A stretch of DNA of 64,000 bases from CAKRJP01 sp963634745 (GCA_963634745.1 CAVHCX010000004.1:62001-126000), one strand, 5' to 3'; positions 53,231 to 61,935 are shown, counted from the first letter of the stretch. Notes: generated by a model not told the origin, from the sequence alone. Program-made: numbers and translations.

Positions 53231-53770
53231 ATGGTTTTAAACTTAGAGACACTTCTAAGGAGTGTTGAAGAAACAAAAAAGCAGAAAGACGAGGCTCTTT
53301 CTGCCAAAAGAAAGGCATCCCACCAGTGGGCAAAATGCCAAAAAGAAGATATGACAAAAGAAGAGAGGACCTATTGGGAGACTGCAGAGGCCTATGATAG
53401 GGCCTCAGAGGCCTACGATAAGGTCTTAGATCAACTCAGAGATTGCCCTGAGTTGATTGTCGATTCTAAGACGATCGAGCAGATGGAACTTTCCATCTGC
53501 AAAGAAGTCGATAGATCGTTCTTCATCTGGGACGAATTCTCTGCAACCGCAGAGACAGTCACCCTCCACGGATGGTTGGACTTTAAGGGCGACGGGAAGA
53601 ATCCTGATGATGACTTAAACGGGTCGTCAGAGGATATCTATGACGTTTTGAAGGAAAAATTCTCAGACTTTGATTTTGAAGTCGAGAGTTATCTATCAAA
53701 ACACGTCAGATTGGGGGATATTTACCCTCAAGCTGATGTATTTATTACCATAAGAAAGGAGGAAAGATAA
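53231..53770 (+). CDS. Hypothetical protein (hairpin-encoded)
   Basis: A 179-aa protein, AAAGGAGG upstream. N-terminal coiled coil (SVEETKKQKDEALSAKRKAS), acidic C-terminal half with DFEVESYLSKHVRLGDIYPQ. Hairpins: GCAGAAAG..CTTTCTGC, GATCAACTCA..TGAGTTGATT, GCAGATGGAA-CTT-TCCATCTGC. Function unknown. Confidence 0.58.
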   Translation: MVLNLETLLRSVEETKKQKDEALSAKRKASHQWAKCQKEDMTKEERTYWETAEAYDRASEAYDKVLDQLRDCPELIVDSKTIEQMELSICKEVDRSFFIWDEFSATAETVTLHGWLDFKGDGKNPDDDLNGSSEDIYDVLKEKFSDFDFEVESYLSKHVRLGDIYPQADVFITIRKEER

Positions 53771-54061
53771 ATGGTAAATGGAAAGGTAAGGAGGGCGGTC
53801 GCGGCCTATGCCGAAGACAATGATGTCGAGGTAAAAATCCTCGATAATTCCGCCTACGATGATTCGATCATCGGGGTTACACCCGATGGTCGTCTCATAT
53901 ATTCATACGACAAAATGGTCGTTGAATATATGAATGACAACGACTGCACAATGGAAGATGCAGTCGAATGGATCGAATACAACACGGTCCGCGCTCTCCC
54001 CTACTTCGGGGAGGGTGCTCCGATCATCTCCTGCTCGTTGGAAAAATACGAGGCAGAGTAA
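53771..54061 (+). CDS. Small hypothetical protein (hairpin-encoded)
   Basis: A 96-aa acidic protein following directly on the previous stop (AAAGGAGG inside that gene's end). MVNGKVRRAVAAYAEDNDVE; TVRALPYFGEGAPIISC with a PYFGEG-P motif. The recurring 'VEYMNDNDCTMEDAVEWIEY' sequence suggests a compact fold; such small proteins with this DCTMEDA-EWI pattern are common in gut phages. Hairpins: TCGAGG-TAAAAA-TCCTCGA, CGACTGCA..TGCAGTCG. Confidence 0.55.
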   Translation: MVNGKVRRAVAAYAEDNDVEVKILDNSAYDDSIIGVTPDGRLIYSYDKMVVEYMNDNDCTMEDAVEWIEYNTVRALPYFGEGAPIISCSLEKYEAE

Positions 54062-54062
54062 G

Positions 54063-54479
54063 ATGTACGTGTTGACAGTCAAGTTTGGGAGTGTTAAAGC
54101 TCCCAAAACGTATGACTATCTCTACGTCAATCCTAAAAAAGAGGCGGTCGACTTTGGCCGCCCCTTAAGGATGGTCGTAGGGACGTCAGGCGGGAAGATT
54201 CTACATGTCATCAAAAAGACAAAAATGGACTACCTCCCTGAATGGGTAACAGCCCAAATTGTCATCGATGACAGAAATGACTGCCATTCGGAGAAAATAA
54301 CCGCAGGGCATGTCAGACTTCTACGGCCCCCGAAGTCAAGAGGGAAGCCACCTGTTAAACAGGAGGAAGAAGCCGAGAAGACACGAGACGAGAAGTTAAG
54401 TCTGGACGAACTCAGGAAGGACGCGCAGAAAAAAGCATCTTCTTGGTGCGCGAAAATTCTGAGAAGCCTAGAAGCCTAA
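54063..54479 (+). CDS. Hypothetical protein (hairpin-encoded)
   Basis: A 138-aa protein beginning at the ATG 1 nt after the previous stop (MYVLTVKFGSVKAPKTYDYL). Beta-rich N-terminus, charged helical C-terminus. A longer in-frame extension to 53934 overlaps the preceding gene and is not favoured. Hairpins: TTTGGGAG..CTCCCAAA, GACTTC..GAAGTC and others. Confidence 0.55.
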   Translation: MYVLTVKFGSVKAPKTYDYLYVNPKKEAVDFGRPLRMVVGTSGGKILHVIKKTKMDYLPEWVTAQIVIDDRNDCHSEKITAGHVRLLRPPKSRGKPPVKQEEEAEKTRDEKLSLDELRKDAQKKASSWCAKILRSLEA

Positions 54480-54493
54480 AGGAGGAAAAAAAT

Positions 54494-54847
54494 ATGGGCG
54501 AAGAAAAGAAAAAGCCGTGCAGTCTTGAGGGACTATTCGTCGAAGAGTTCCTTAAAAATAAAGAGGAGGTCAAAACCCTCAGTGATGAACTGAACATACA
54601 AAAAGCGGCTTTAAGCCGTGCGACCAAAGAGCTTCGATACCTAAAAGGTATCGTTGCGAAATATGTTGGCGAGATCGACGTTGATGAAGAAGGCTGGCCG
54701 ACCTCTACCATTTCCTTCTATCTTCATTGTGACGATTATGACAAAAGGCATAATCTTGAAAGGAAAGAAGCGGTGGATTACCTCTTAACTTTCCTTCACA
54801 AAAGCAAGGAAGACGAGGCCGGCGATGAAGAGAAGAAAGAAGAATAA
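54494..54847 (+). CDS. Hypothetical protein (hairpin-encoded)
   Basis: A 117-aa protein, start at the ATG behind AAAGGAGG (MGEEKKKPCSLEGLFVEEFL). A coiled coil (KEEVKTLSDELNIQKAALSR) precedes a small domain with SFYLHCDDYDKRHNLERKEA and an acidic tail. Hairpins CGGCTT-T-AAGCCG (54606-54618) and CGATACC-TAAAA-GGTATCG (54635-54653). Confidence 0.55.
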   Translation: MGEEKKKPCSLEGLFVEEFLKNKEEVKTLSDELNIQKAALSRATKELRYLKGIVAKYVGEIDVDEEGWPTSTISFYLHCDDYDKRHNLERKEAVDYLLTFLHKSKEDEAGDEEKKEE

Positions 54848-54864
54848 GGAAAGGAGAGAACAGA

Positions 54865-55533
54865 ATGGCAACAAGTTTAACAGCCAAAGAGGTTCTTATT
54901 TACCTCTACGCAAAAAAGAAGGGCGATTGGATGGCCATATACAAGGCTATCGCCGACAAAGAAGCCCTTCCTGCCGATCTTGACGCTTGCAGAAGTGTCA
55001 TCAAGAAGTTTTTGGGGGAACACCCCAAAATCATGACGGTCGTCGATCCGTCATTCCCCGATACGTTAAAGAAAAGGACAAATCCACCCTTTGTCCTCCC
55101 CTTTACAGGCGATGAAAAGATCATCGATTATGATCAAATAATCGCAATCGAAGGGGAGGAGCTGTGTCCTTCGTTGACCAGGCATGGCATCCGCCATTGC
55201 TTTGTCGACGACAGGGGGTGGTGTCATATTAGGGTGCCCCAATATAACACCGCAAAAGACGAATACGAAATCAAAGAAGTTGTGTTGGAAGAAGATCGCA
55301 GTCACTCTTTCAACACAATGACAGCAGTTAGCCGTAAAGCTGTCGCCACAAAAGGCAGTAAGGAATTCTCCGACGCCTTTTTATCCGAATGGTCAAGCAA
55401 GAGTAATCTCTTTGCGTTGCCAGGCAACTCTGGCTGCGCATGCAACCAACTGATAAAACAAGGGTGGCATCTCTGCGACACATGGAGTGACCTCACTTTT
55501 GCCTGTCCCCCAGATGATCCAAAGGAGGCATAA
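54865..55533 (+). CDS. Hypothetical protein (hairpin-encoded)
   Basis: A 222-aa protein with AAGGAG upstream. HTH-like helix pair at the start (LTAKEVLIYLYAKKKGDWMA), mixed middle, Cys-rich end (GNSGCACNQLIKQGWHLCDT). Hairpins: TTTTGGGG-GAACA-CCCCAAAA, ATGACGG..CCGTCAT, GGACAAA..TTTGTCC, CGATTAT..ATAATCG. No family recognised. Confidence 0.55.
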   Translation: MATSLTAKEVLIYLYAKKKGDWMAIYKAIADKEALPADLDACRSVIKKFLGEHPKIMTVVDPSFPDTLKKRTNPPFVLPFTGDEKIIDYDQIIAIEGEELCPSLTRHGIRHCFVDDRGWCHIRVPQYNTAKDEYEIKEVVLEEDRSHSFNTMTAVSRKAVATKGSKEFSDAFLSEWSSKSNLFALPGNSGCACNQLIKQGWHLCDTWSDLTFACPPDDPKEA

Positions 55534-55534
55534 T

Positions 55535-56041
55535 ATGGGAAAGAAGAAACTCTGTGTCAGAGTAGAAATTGCTCCAAAAATTATTCTGACCTTTGGGGGA
55601 GACAGCCTCGCAGAATTTCAAGAAGATATTCGAGAAGGATGTCTTTTTGTCGAGAGGTGTGGCCTCAATCCCACGATGATGATGCGACAGAAGGCCGCCT
55701 TTGATTCAATGCACAATTTGTGCAAAGAATTAAGGAAAGCCTTTAGAGACAGTGAATGCTTAACATTCCTGTCTCCTGAGTGTGACACTTACAGAAAGCT
55801 GTATGATCCAGCGAAAAGCAAGTTCCGCTCTACGGCGCACATCATTAAGGAAGACGACGAAGCTTCCAGGCCGAAAGCCAAGCCCTGTAAGTCAGAAGAG
55901 GGGACTACCCATTTAAGTCCTGACATGACAACGGGCGAACTCAGGGAAGCTATTGGGAAAGGGGGAAAAAAGACAGTCGATTTGGACGACATCGACTCTA
56001 TGAGATCGCTTCTTTCTGAAGCGAAAAAAGAGTTAAAGTAA
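55535..56041 (+). CDS. Hypothetical protein (hairpin-encoded)
   Basis: A 168-aa protein, start at the ATG behind AAAGGAGG (MGKKKLCVRVEIAPKIILTF); it overlaps nothing. Likely a small alpha/beta domain followed by a flexible basic/Ser linker and a C-terminal helix (LREAIGKGGKKTVDLDDIDS). Hairpins: GCACAATTTGTGC, GAGACAG..CTGTCTC, GTCGAT..ATCGAC, TCGCTTC-TTTCT-GAAGCGA. Last gene of the folded block. Confidence 0.55.
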   Translation: MGKKKLCVRVEIAPKIILTFGGDSLAEFQEDIREGCLFVERCGLNPTMMMRQKAAFDSMHNLCKELRKAFRDSECLTFLSPECDTYRKLYDPAKSKFRSTAHIIKEDDEASRPKAKPCKSEEGTTHLSPDMTTGELREAIGKGGKKTVDLDDIDSMRSLLSEAKKELK

Positions 56042-56124
56042 GAAAGACGGGAAGAGGCGAGAAGAAACAAGGTGCCCTGCCGGCAAAGACTGGTGGGGCG
56101 CAACCAATGAAAGGAAACCATATT

Positions 56125-59016
56125 ATGGCAACAATCAATATGAATCCAAGCGGAATCGCCTGGGAAAAACAGGACGTTGTCCTTGTGACAAAAAGCAACG
56201 TCGCTCACACCTGCAAAGGTGAAAAAATCTCTCTCTGGGGAGGATGGAACAGAGAGGGCTTAAAGTCGAGATTAAAATCCGCACTGACAGATAATTTCGT
56301 CGTTGTCTCTCAGTGTTTCGCATCCGTAGGCTATTATGTAACGATTGTCAAAAAAGAAGACACAAAAGAGTCCTACATCTCTGTCGTTACAAAGAAATTC
56401 TTGGGGGCAGACCGCGTGGAAGCTTTCCGCAAGACATACGGACTGGAGCCGATGAGTGACGAAGTTAAAAAATACTGGTATTATGTACCTCATTTGATTG
56501 ATGTGCATCAGCCAGGTAGATATAACGCCGGCTGCAATTTTACCATTGAGTCAGAACTGAGAGTATATCGCGATAAAAACGTCGCATCTGTTTTCAAAAT
56601 CACCTATGCCGATGGCCACTCCAGATATTTCACATTCAAGAGTTCTCATTTTGCCGCCGTGTACCCTTGGACTGTCATTCAATCGAAGGATGTCTCCGAC
56701 GAAGCCTCTTGGTTTGGAAATAAAGAAAAGTATCCCGACGTTATTGAACTTTTCTGTGAAGAAGATGTTCACCGAAATAGTTTCAGGAATACGGTAAAAA
56801 TTTCTGCAATCGAAAAAGCCATCGGAGGAAAATGTTTCGGCGGTGATCTCAAATATGATCAGCAAGAACAATGCTGTGATTACCATCGCTACAACTTTGA
56901 CGCGAAAACCCGTGACGAGATAAACTCCTTTATGGGTATTTTCTCGGAAGAAGAGGAAGCTTGCCGTGAAATTTTTGATAAGAGATATCAGATTGTGGAC
57001 CATTGCTGGAGAGACCCTGCTAGTGGAATCACGAATCTCCTATTTCTCGATAAGTGGACCTCATGTAGGACAAAGGTGGCTATTGCAGAGAAGAAGAAGA
57101 CAGATGATATGACCACATTGTGGTCCTCCATTAAATGGGGGCCCACGGGCGGAAGTATCCATCGTTCCATATCATGGGAACGCAGGGCAGACGAAAATGG
57201 CGACCTCATCATCGCAGCTTACCATGACACAAAGGCCTGGTCAAGAGTGGCCTTCGTCTATAATGTTAAAAAGAGAACACGCAAACTCATCCTAGGAGAC
57301 GAAAGAGGAGGAAACCCGAGACTGGTCGTTCCCTCCCTAAAGAACGGCATCCTGGGATACTTCCGCCTTGCCCCCGGGACAGCATACGATTATGAACGAG
57401 GAGAAAGGGTCCTCATTGACGAAGGCCCAGAACAGACAATTGTTGGAAGCATCTCTATCAAGGATCTTTTTGCGGGGACAAACGTTGCTTGGATTCTCAA
57501 CAACGAAAAGGAGTTCGGTGACAGCATGTTCTATCTGTTCAAAGACCAGCAAAATTACTGGTATGAGAATAAGATCCACATGGTTCAGGATGACATCAAA
57601 GAGGGCGGCCGAATCGGCGCAGTTGCCCTGTGTATCTTAGCCACGACAGGAAATGCGATGATGGAACAGCTACTCAAAAGCAGGATGTTCAGAATGTATT
57701 TTTTGGCCCTGGCCAGCGAGGCAAAACAGTCAAACATCTTCTGGGACACTTCCAAGAAGACTTTGTCGAGATATGACAGCTGTCCATTCCCTTATACTTC
57801 AAAGGGTAAAAATCTGAAAGAAATGTTCGGAATGAGTCTGTCTCAGCTCAGGGCGGCAGACAAAGCCATTGAGATCGTTCAAAGCGAAACTTCGAAAGGG
57901 GACGTCCGCTTCAGCTATCGATTCCCAGGTTTCGGATGTGTGGCGAAAGTACTGGGTGTCGACAGGCTCAGTGCGGTCGACGACACTTTGTTTGCAGAGA
58001 TTGTCGAGATGACGAAGAGTCAGTCCGCCCCCCGCTGGAATGGCTGGGGACAAACCGAAATCTTCAAGAGAATCCTTATGTCAAATGACGGTAGACTCCT
58101 GAAGTACCTCGAAAACAACACCCCGAGTGGAAAGATAAGGATCCTCAAAAACTTCAAGAGCTCCGACGAACTCAACATCCTCAACGACTATCTTCGTATG
58201 AGAGAGGATATGATCAAGCTCCAGGAAGAAAAGCCGGAGGAGGACATCTTTGATGATAAGACCTATCCGTATAAGATAGGCAAAGCTGTAAAATTCATCA
58301 GATTCATGCCTGGCATGAAGGTTGAGACAGGCTATTATGGCGGCGATTACATTAAGGATGGGATCATCAATTACCCCCAACAGTTTGTCAATATGATCAA
58401 AAAGAAATACGCCGCTTATGCCACGGAGAAGGGTAGCGTTCAGCTTGAGCTCAATGAGTATGGCGCAATTCTAGGGGCAATCATAAAGATGAACCCCGTC
58501 CAGCACATGAACTTCCTCCATGATGAAATGAGCCAGTGGTACGCGACGTACAAAGATGACTCCAAGATCGGGCAGTTCAAGGAGGCCACGAAGCGCGTCA
58601 GAAAATATGTGTGGTCTGACGAGGACGACACAGGATTGTGCATCATCGCCCCCAAAGACCCCTCCGACTTGAGGAAAGAGGGCAGTATCCTCCACCACTG
58701 TGTCGCCTCCTACATGAACCCCATTATCGCGGGAAGCCACAATATCATGTTTATCCGCAGGGTCGACATGATTGACGAGCCATATTACACGCTCGATATC
58801 AGTGGAGACGGTGAGGTCACGGAAGTTCACGGTTATAGCAACTGCAACATGGAAGACAGTGATGTCGATGCAGCCTATGCCGAAACAGGTCGTGATGTAT
58901 ACGGTAAGCATTTCGATATCAAGAAATTCCTGCACAACTGGGCGAAAGCCATGCACGGGAAGGTGAAAGAGAAGAGCTTACGAAGTTCGTACGGCAAATT
59001 AGACATCATTGCCTAA
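56125..59016 (+). CDS. PcfJ-like protein
   Basis: A 963-aa protein. Its C-terminal region (about residues 830-930) has PKDPSDLRKEGSILHHCVAS, then YMNPIIAGSHNIMFIRRVDM and PYYTLDISGDGEVTEVHGYS, matching the PcfJ domain of conjugative plasmid pCF10 and many phage/plasmid relatives (LHHCVxSY core). The large N-terminal part is not recognised. PcfJ function is unresolved. Start at the ATG behind AAAGGA (MATINMNPSG); an ATG 6 codons earlier lacks a ribosome site. Confidence 0.75.
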   Translation: MATINMNPSGIAWEKQDVVLVTKSNVAHTCKGEKISLWGGWNREGLKSRLKSALTDNFVVVSQCFASVGYYVTIVKKEDTKESYISVVTKKFLGADRVEAFRKTYGLEPMSDEVKKYWYYVPHLIDVHQPGRYNAGCNFTIESELRVYRDKNVASVFKITYADGHSRYFTFKSSHFAAVYPWTVIQSKDVSDEASWFGNKEKYPDVIELFCEEDVHRNSFRNTVKISAIEKAIGGKCFGGDLKYDQQEQCCDYHRYNFDAKTRDEINSFMGIFSEEEEACREIFDKRYQIVDHCWRDPASGITNLLFLDKWTSCRTKVAIAEKKKTDDMTTLWSSIKWGPTGGSIHRSISWERRADENGDLIIAAYHDTKAWSRVAFVYNVKKRTRKLILGDERGGNPRLVVPSLKNGILGYFRLAPGTAYDYERGERVLIDEGPEQTIVGSISIKDLFAGTNVAWILNNEKEFGDSMFYLFKDQQNYWYENKIHMVQDDIKEGGRIGAVALCILATTGNAMMEQLLKSRMFRMYFLALASEAKQSNIFWDTSKKTLSRYDSCPFPYTSKGKNLKEMFGMSLSQLRAADKAIEIVQSETSKGDVRFSYRFPGFGCVAKVLGVDRLSAVDDTLFAEIVEMTKSQSAPRWNGWGQTEIFKRILMSNDGRLLKYLENNTPSGKIRILKNFKSSDELNILNDYLRMREDMIKLQEEKPEEDIFDDKTYPYKIGKAVKFIRFMPGMKVETGYYGGDYIKDGIINYPQQFVNMIKKKYAAYATEKGSVQLELNEYGAILGAIIKMNPVQHMNFLHDEMSQWYATYKDDSKIGQFKEATKRVRKYVWSDEDDTGLCIIAPKDPSDLRKEGSILHHCVASYMNPIIAGSHNIMFIRRVDMIDEPYYTLDISGDGEVTEVHGYSNCNMEDSDVDAAYAETGRDVYGKHFDIKKFLHNWAKAMHGKVKEKSLRSSYGKLDIIA

Positions 59017-59046
59017 GATTGCCTAAAAAATAATTACTCACGGGGG

Positions 59047-59075
59047 TTGACATATGTTAGCCCCTGCGATATACT
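59047..59075 (+). promoter_or_regulatory. Promoter of sigma-factor gene, within a dyad
   Basis: TTGACA (59047-59052), 17-bp spacer, TATACT (59070-59075), about 30 bp before the sigma gene. The -35 box lies in the dyad GGGGTTGACAT/ATGTTAGCCCC (59043-59064, with G-U pairs in RNA), again linking a hairpin to a promoter. Confidence 0.82.
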
Positions 59076-59104
59076 GTCATTAATAAAAAGGAGGATCAAT
59101 CAAA

Positions 59105-60166
59105 ATGATCAAAGAGAAAAGACAGAAGATGACGATTACGGGACTGGCTGAGACGGAAGAAGACATTGTCGAGACAGAAGAAGTTGAAGATGCCGAAGAG
59201 GCTGCTGGACTCGAAGAAGAGAAGACAAATGATGAAGATGTTGGCTGGAACGAAGGGGCGAAAGGGGCAGCAAAAGACATGACCGCTCTTAAGACGTATA
59301 TGAATCAGATCGCTGTATACGGGGATCTTCTTTCCGCAGAAGAAGAGAAGACCCTTTGCTTGAAAACGTTGGCCGGGGACGAAGAAGCGAGAGACGAGCT
59401 CGTAAATCACAATCTCAGGCTTGTCGTTGACGTGGCAAAGAAATTTGCGGGGCGTGGAGTCGACCTTGAAGATCTAATCGCCTATGGAAACTTGGGCCTA
59501 ATGGAAGCCTCAAGAAAATTTGACCCCAAGAACGGAGCCAGATTCGGGACATATGCGTTCCACTGGATCAAAATGGAGATCATCAGAGGCATGCAGAAAC
59601 AAAAGACTGCAGTGACAAAGCCTGATCATGCCATTTGTGCCATCAACACAATTAGACGATATCAGGAGAGTCTCGAAGGGCTGTTAGCCAGAGAGCCCAG
59701 TTCCGAAGAGATCAGCGCAGCGATGAATTTCAAATTTTCGCCACAGCAAATTGAAGAGTATGAGCTGATCATGGCTGGATCAATCCCCTTATCCTTGGAT
59801 AAGCGCCTTGATTCTGAGGACTCCAACAGCGACTCAGTCAAAGACTTGGTTGCCGACGAGGACAGCGAATCGCCGACAGAATACGCTGACCGTTCCACCC
59901 AGGAACAAGTCGTGGCAAATGCCGTGGCGGCGTTGGAGCCGAGACTCAGGACCGTCATCAGAATGAAGTACGGGCTTGGGGTTGCGCCAGGCAGCCAGAC
60001 CAAAGTCTACACGCTTGACGAAATCGCCGAGCAGCTGAAAAGTGAGGGATATACAAACAGACTTGGTCTGAGATACACCAAAGAGTATGTCCGTCAGCTT
60101 GAGGCCGCCGCATTGGATAAACTCAAGAACAATCCAAGAATCAAAGCCTTGGAGGGGACATTCTGA
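59105..60166 (+). CDS. RNA polymerase sigma-70-family factor
   Basis: A 353-aa sigma factor. An acidic N-terminus (residues 1-55) precedes region 1.2/2 (LVNHNLRLVVDVAKKFAGRG, DLEDLIAYGNLGLMEASRKF, FGTYAFHWIKMEIIRGMQ), region 3 (LAREPSSEEISAAMNF) and region 4 (LEPRLRTVIRMKYGLG ... YTLDEIAEQLKSEGY ... YTKEYVRQLEAAALDKL). It can redirect host core RNA polymerase to phage promoters, probably the unseen late ones. AAGGAGG upstream. Its stop overlaps the next start (TGATG). Confidence 0.9.
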   Translation: MIKEKRQKMTITGLAETEEDIVETEEVEDAEEAAGLEEEKTNDEDVGWNEGAKGAAKDMTALKTYMNQIAVYGDLLSAEEEKTLCLKTLAGDEEARDELVNHNLRLVVDVAKKFAGRGVDLEDLIAYGNLGLMEASRKFDPKNGARFGTYAFHWIKMEIIRGMQKQKTAVTKPDHAICAINTIRRYQESLEGLLAREPSSEEISAAMNFKFSPQQIEEYELIMAGSIPLSLDKRLDSEDSNSDSVKDLVADEDSESPTEYADRSTQEQVVANAVAALEPRLRTVIRMKYGLGVAPGSQTKVYTLDEIAEQLKSEGYTNRLGLRYTKEYVRQLEAAALDKLKNNPRIKALEGTF

Positions 60167-60381
60167 TGACAAAGAATGCAATCACCTGGAAGGATGGCAG
60201 AAAAATACATGTCGGCGACGCCATCCTAATAAAGACCATGGGAGAAGAGGAGAATTACGATGGGCGTTACGGAAAAGTAACGTTCATTGATGACGCCGGA
60301 TACCTGAGGGGAACCTGGGGCGGATTGTCGATAATCCCCGGCGATGAATTCGTTGTCATTCATTGTAATACAGAAAAGTAA
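60166..60381 (+). CDS. Small DUF4314-like protein
   Basis: A 71-aa beta-barrel-like protein: KIHVGDAILIKTMGEEENYD ... GRYGKVTFIDDAGYLRGTWG ... LSIIPGDEFVV. The pattern GD-I-L--M----------G--G-V-FIDDAG---G-W-GG-S-IPG-DEF matches DUF4314, small proteins common in Bacillota phages and plasmids. Translationally coupled to sigma by a TGATG overlap. Function unknown. Confidence 0.7.
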   Translation: MTKNAITWKDGRKIHVGDAILIKTMGEEENYDGRYGKVTFIDDAGYLRGTWGGLSIIPGDEFVVIHCNTEK

Positions 60382-60395
60382 AGGAGGTAATAACA

Positions 60396-61220
60396 ATGAA
60401 AGAAAAGAAATTTGAGATGTTGAAGAACGGCTTGGTCGCAGACGCACTGAGCCAGAATCTGAAGTTCGTCCCAATGAAGAGAAGTGTCGAAGAGATGACG
60501 GAGAAGCCGGAGAACGGAGCATATGTCCTCGTCCACGGTTGGGAAGAAGACTGTGCGGAGAAATCCGGCGGCTACGACACCTGGGAGATTCTCAGATGGT
60601 TTGAGGCAGGAACCGTCGTCAGCATTGGACATGATCCCGAGAATCTCGGCAAAGAAGAGGAGAATCTGCTCCTCAGAATTCTGAAGGGTAATGAGATTAA
60701 GCAGAGAATCCGAGAGGACGGTTTCTACTGGCAGGAAGATAAGAACGGCATGGAGCCTGAAAAATGGAGAAGGACCGATGAAGGCTCTATCGACTGTTGG
60801 TGCGAACTAAAAAAAAGTGGGAAGGGCGAGATAATAAAGGAAGTGGGAAAGGCAGCCCATGCGCTTGGCGCAAAGATGCAGGAAAAAAGAAGAGAAAAGG
60901 AGGGCGAAGACGACGGGGAGATTCTGTTCGAGCACAAGTTCAGACTGTCCACCGGAGATAGCGTAACCGTGAAGACGATCCCATCGAAAGACTGGGAGGA
61001 CGGCAAGGAACTTCCGGCAGATGTCGGGGCATTCGAATGGTGCTGGAGGACCAAGGAGGATGCCGTTATCACGACTGGGTCCCTGAGTGCCAGATTCTCC
61101 ACGCCGGAAGGCGGGAAGGACTGGGACACCGTTGAGGTGGCAGAACAGGTCCTGCGTTACGTGATGAAGACGATGATGAAAGTAAAAAACCCTGACGGGG
61201 CATACGCTCTTGTCAGGTAG
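60396..61220 (+). CDS. Hypothetical protein
   Basis: A 274-aa acidic protein. The first 90 residues contain NGAYVLVHGWEEDCAEKSGG; the middle is a charged helical stretch (AAHALGAKMQEKRREKEGED); the end contains VKTIPSKDWEDGKELPADVG and a helix. No family recognised. AAAGGAGG upstream. Plain codon choice, without the hairpin pattern. Confidence 0.55.
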   Translation: MKEKKFEMLKNGLVADALSQNLKFVPMKRSVEEMTEKPENGAYVLVHGWEEDCAEKSGGYDTWEILRWFEAGTVVSIGHDPENLGKEEENLLLRILKGNEIKQRIREDGFYWQEDKNGMEPEKWRRTDEGSIDCWCELKKSGKGEIIKEVGKAAHALGAKMQEKRREKEGEDDGEILFEHKFRLSTGDSVTVKTIPSKDWEDGKELPADVGAFEWCWRTKEDAVITTGSLSARFSTPEGGKDWDTVEVAEQVLRYVMKTMMKVKNPDGAYALVR

Positions 61221-61241
61221 AAAGGTAAGGAGGCAAAAGCG

Positions 61242-61922
61242 ATGCCTAACTGGTGTGATTCCCGTTTCAAGATAACGGGTACGGACAAAGGAATGGTTAT
61301 GAAGTTCTGCGTAGATATGACGAAGGCCACTGGAGGACTCGGTGGCCTCTCCGAAGAGGAGAGGGGTTACAAAGACTCTACAGGGAAGAAGTGCGTTACG
61401 GCAGAAGATTGGTTTGGCAACCTCTATCTCGCCGCTGGGTACACAATGGAGGAGATCGAGAAAGGTGGCATGCACGCCAGAGGGTTTGAAACCACCGTCA
61501 CTCTAGACGAAGTTGGAGGCTCCCCCTGTGTTTGCATAACAGCAAACATGGCGTGGAATCCGCCCATCGATGAGATGCGCCGGATGATAAAGGAGAAATA
61601 TGACAACAAGCTCAAGCTCTATTACTGGGCAGAAGAGCCTGGCATGGAGATCTACCTGTCAAACGACCCGACTGGCGAGTATTTCGACGCAGCATATGTC
61701 ATTGATTACGACACTGTAGATGACGGCTGCGACAGGATCTACTTTGGTCCCGGAAGAGACGAAGAAGAAAAAGCCGTCAGGCTGATCAACAGCCTGACTG
61801 GTTTAAAATTCGAAAAGATTGAAGACATCCTCGCTCACGAAGAAGAGGTTCAGTCGGCTTTCGAGAAAAAACACGGGTCAGGGGACGCTTATCTGAGCAT
61901 CCACGACTTCTGCGAGTATTGA
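61242..61922 (+). CDS. YubB-like (ferredoxin-fold) domain protein
   Basis: A 226-aa protein starting MPNWCDSRFKITGTDKGMVM, the hallmark of YubB/DUF1281 small-fold proteins (MPNWC-N---I-G), with a second part including NMAWNPPIDEMRRMIKEKYD and LKLYYWAEEPGMEIYLSNDP, the usual continuation (W-PP------E--Y). Widespread on plasmids and phages, function unknown. AAGGAGG upstream. Confidence 0.72.
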   Translation: MPNWCDSRFKITGTDKGMVMKFCVDMTKATGGLGGLSEEERGYKDSTGKKCVTAEDWFGNLYLAAGYTMEEIEKGGMHARGFETTVTLDEVGGSPCVCITANMAWNPPIDEMRRMIKEKYDNKLKLYYWAEEPGMEIYLSNDPTGEYFDAAYVIDYDTVDDGCDRIYFGPGRDEEEKAVRLINSLTGLKFEKIEDILAHEEEVQSAFEKKHGSGDAYLSIHDFCEY

Positions 61923-61935
61923 TAGGAGGTATAAA

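Larger units (their letters stand above)
46910..56041 (+). repeat. Hairpin-dense coding block (local inverted repeats)
   Basis: By eye, a near-perfect inverted repeat with 6-15 bp arms and a 3-10 nt loop occurs roughly every 30-60 nt across all genes from 46.9 to 56.0 kb. It is not a repeat family: sequences differ, only palindromy is shared. The block begins right after the structured non-coding region. By inspection the pattern is absent or much weaker in the polymerase, sigma and leftward genes. Density should be measured; see findings. Confidence 0.65.
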
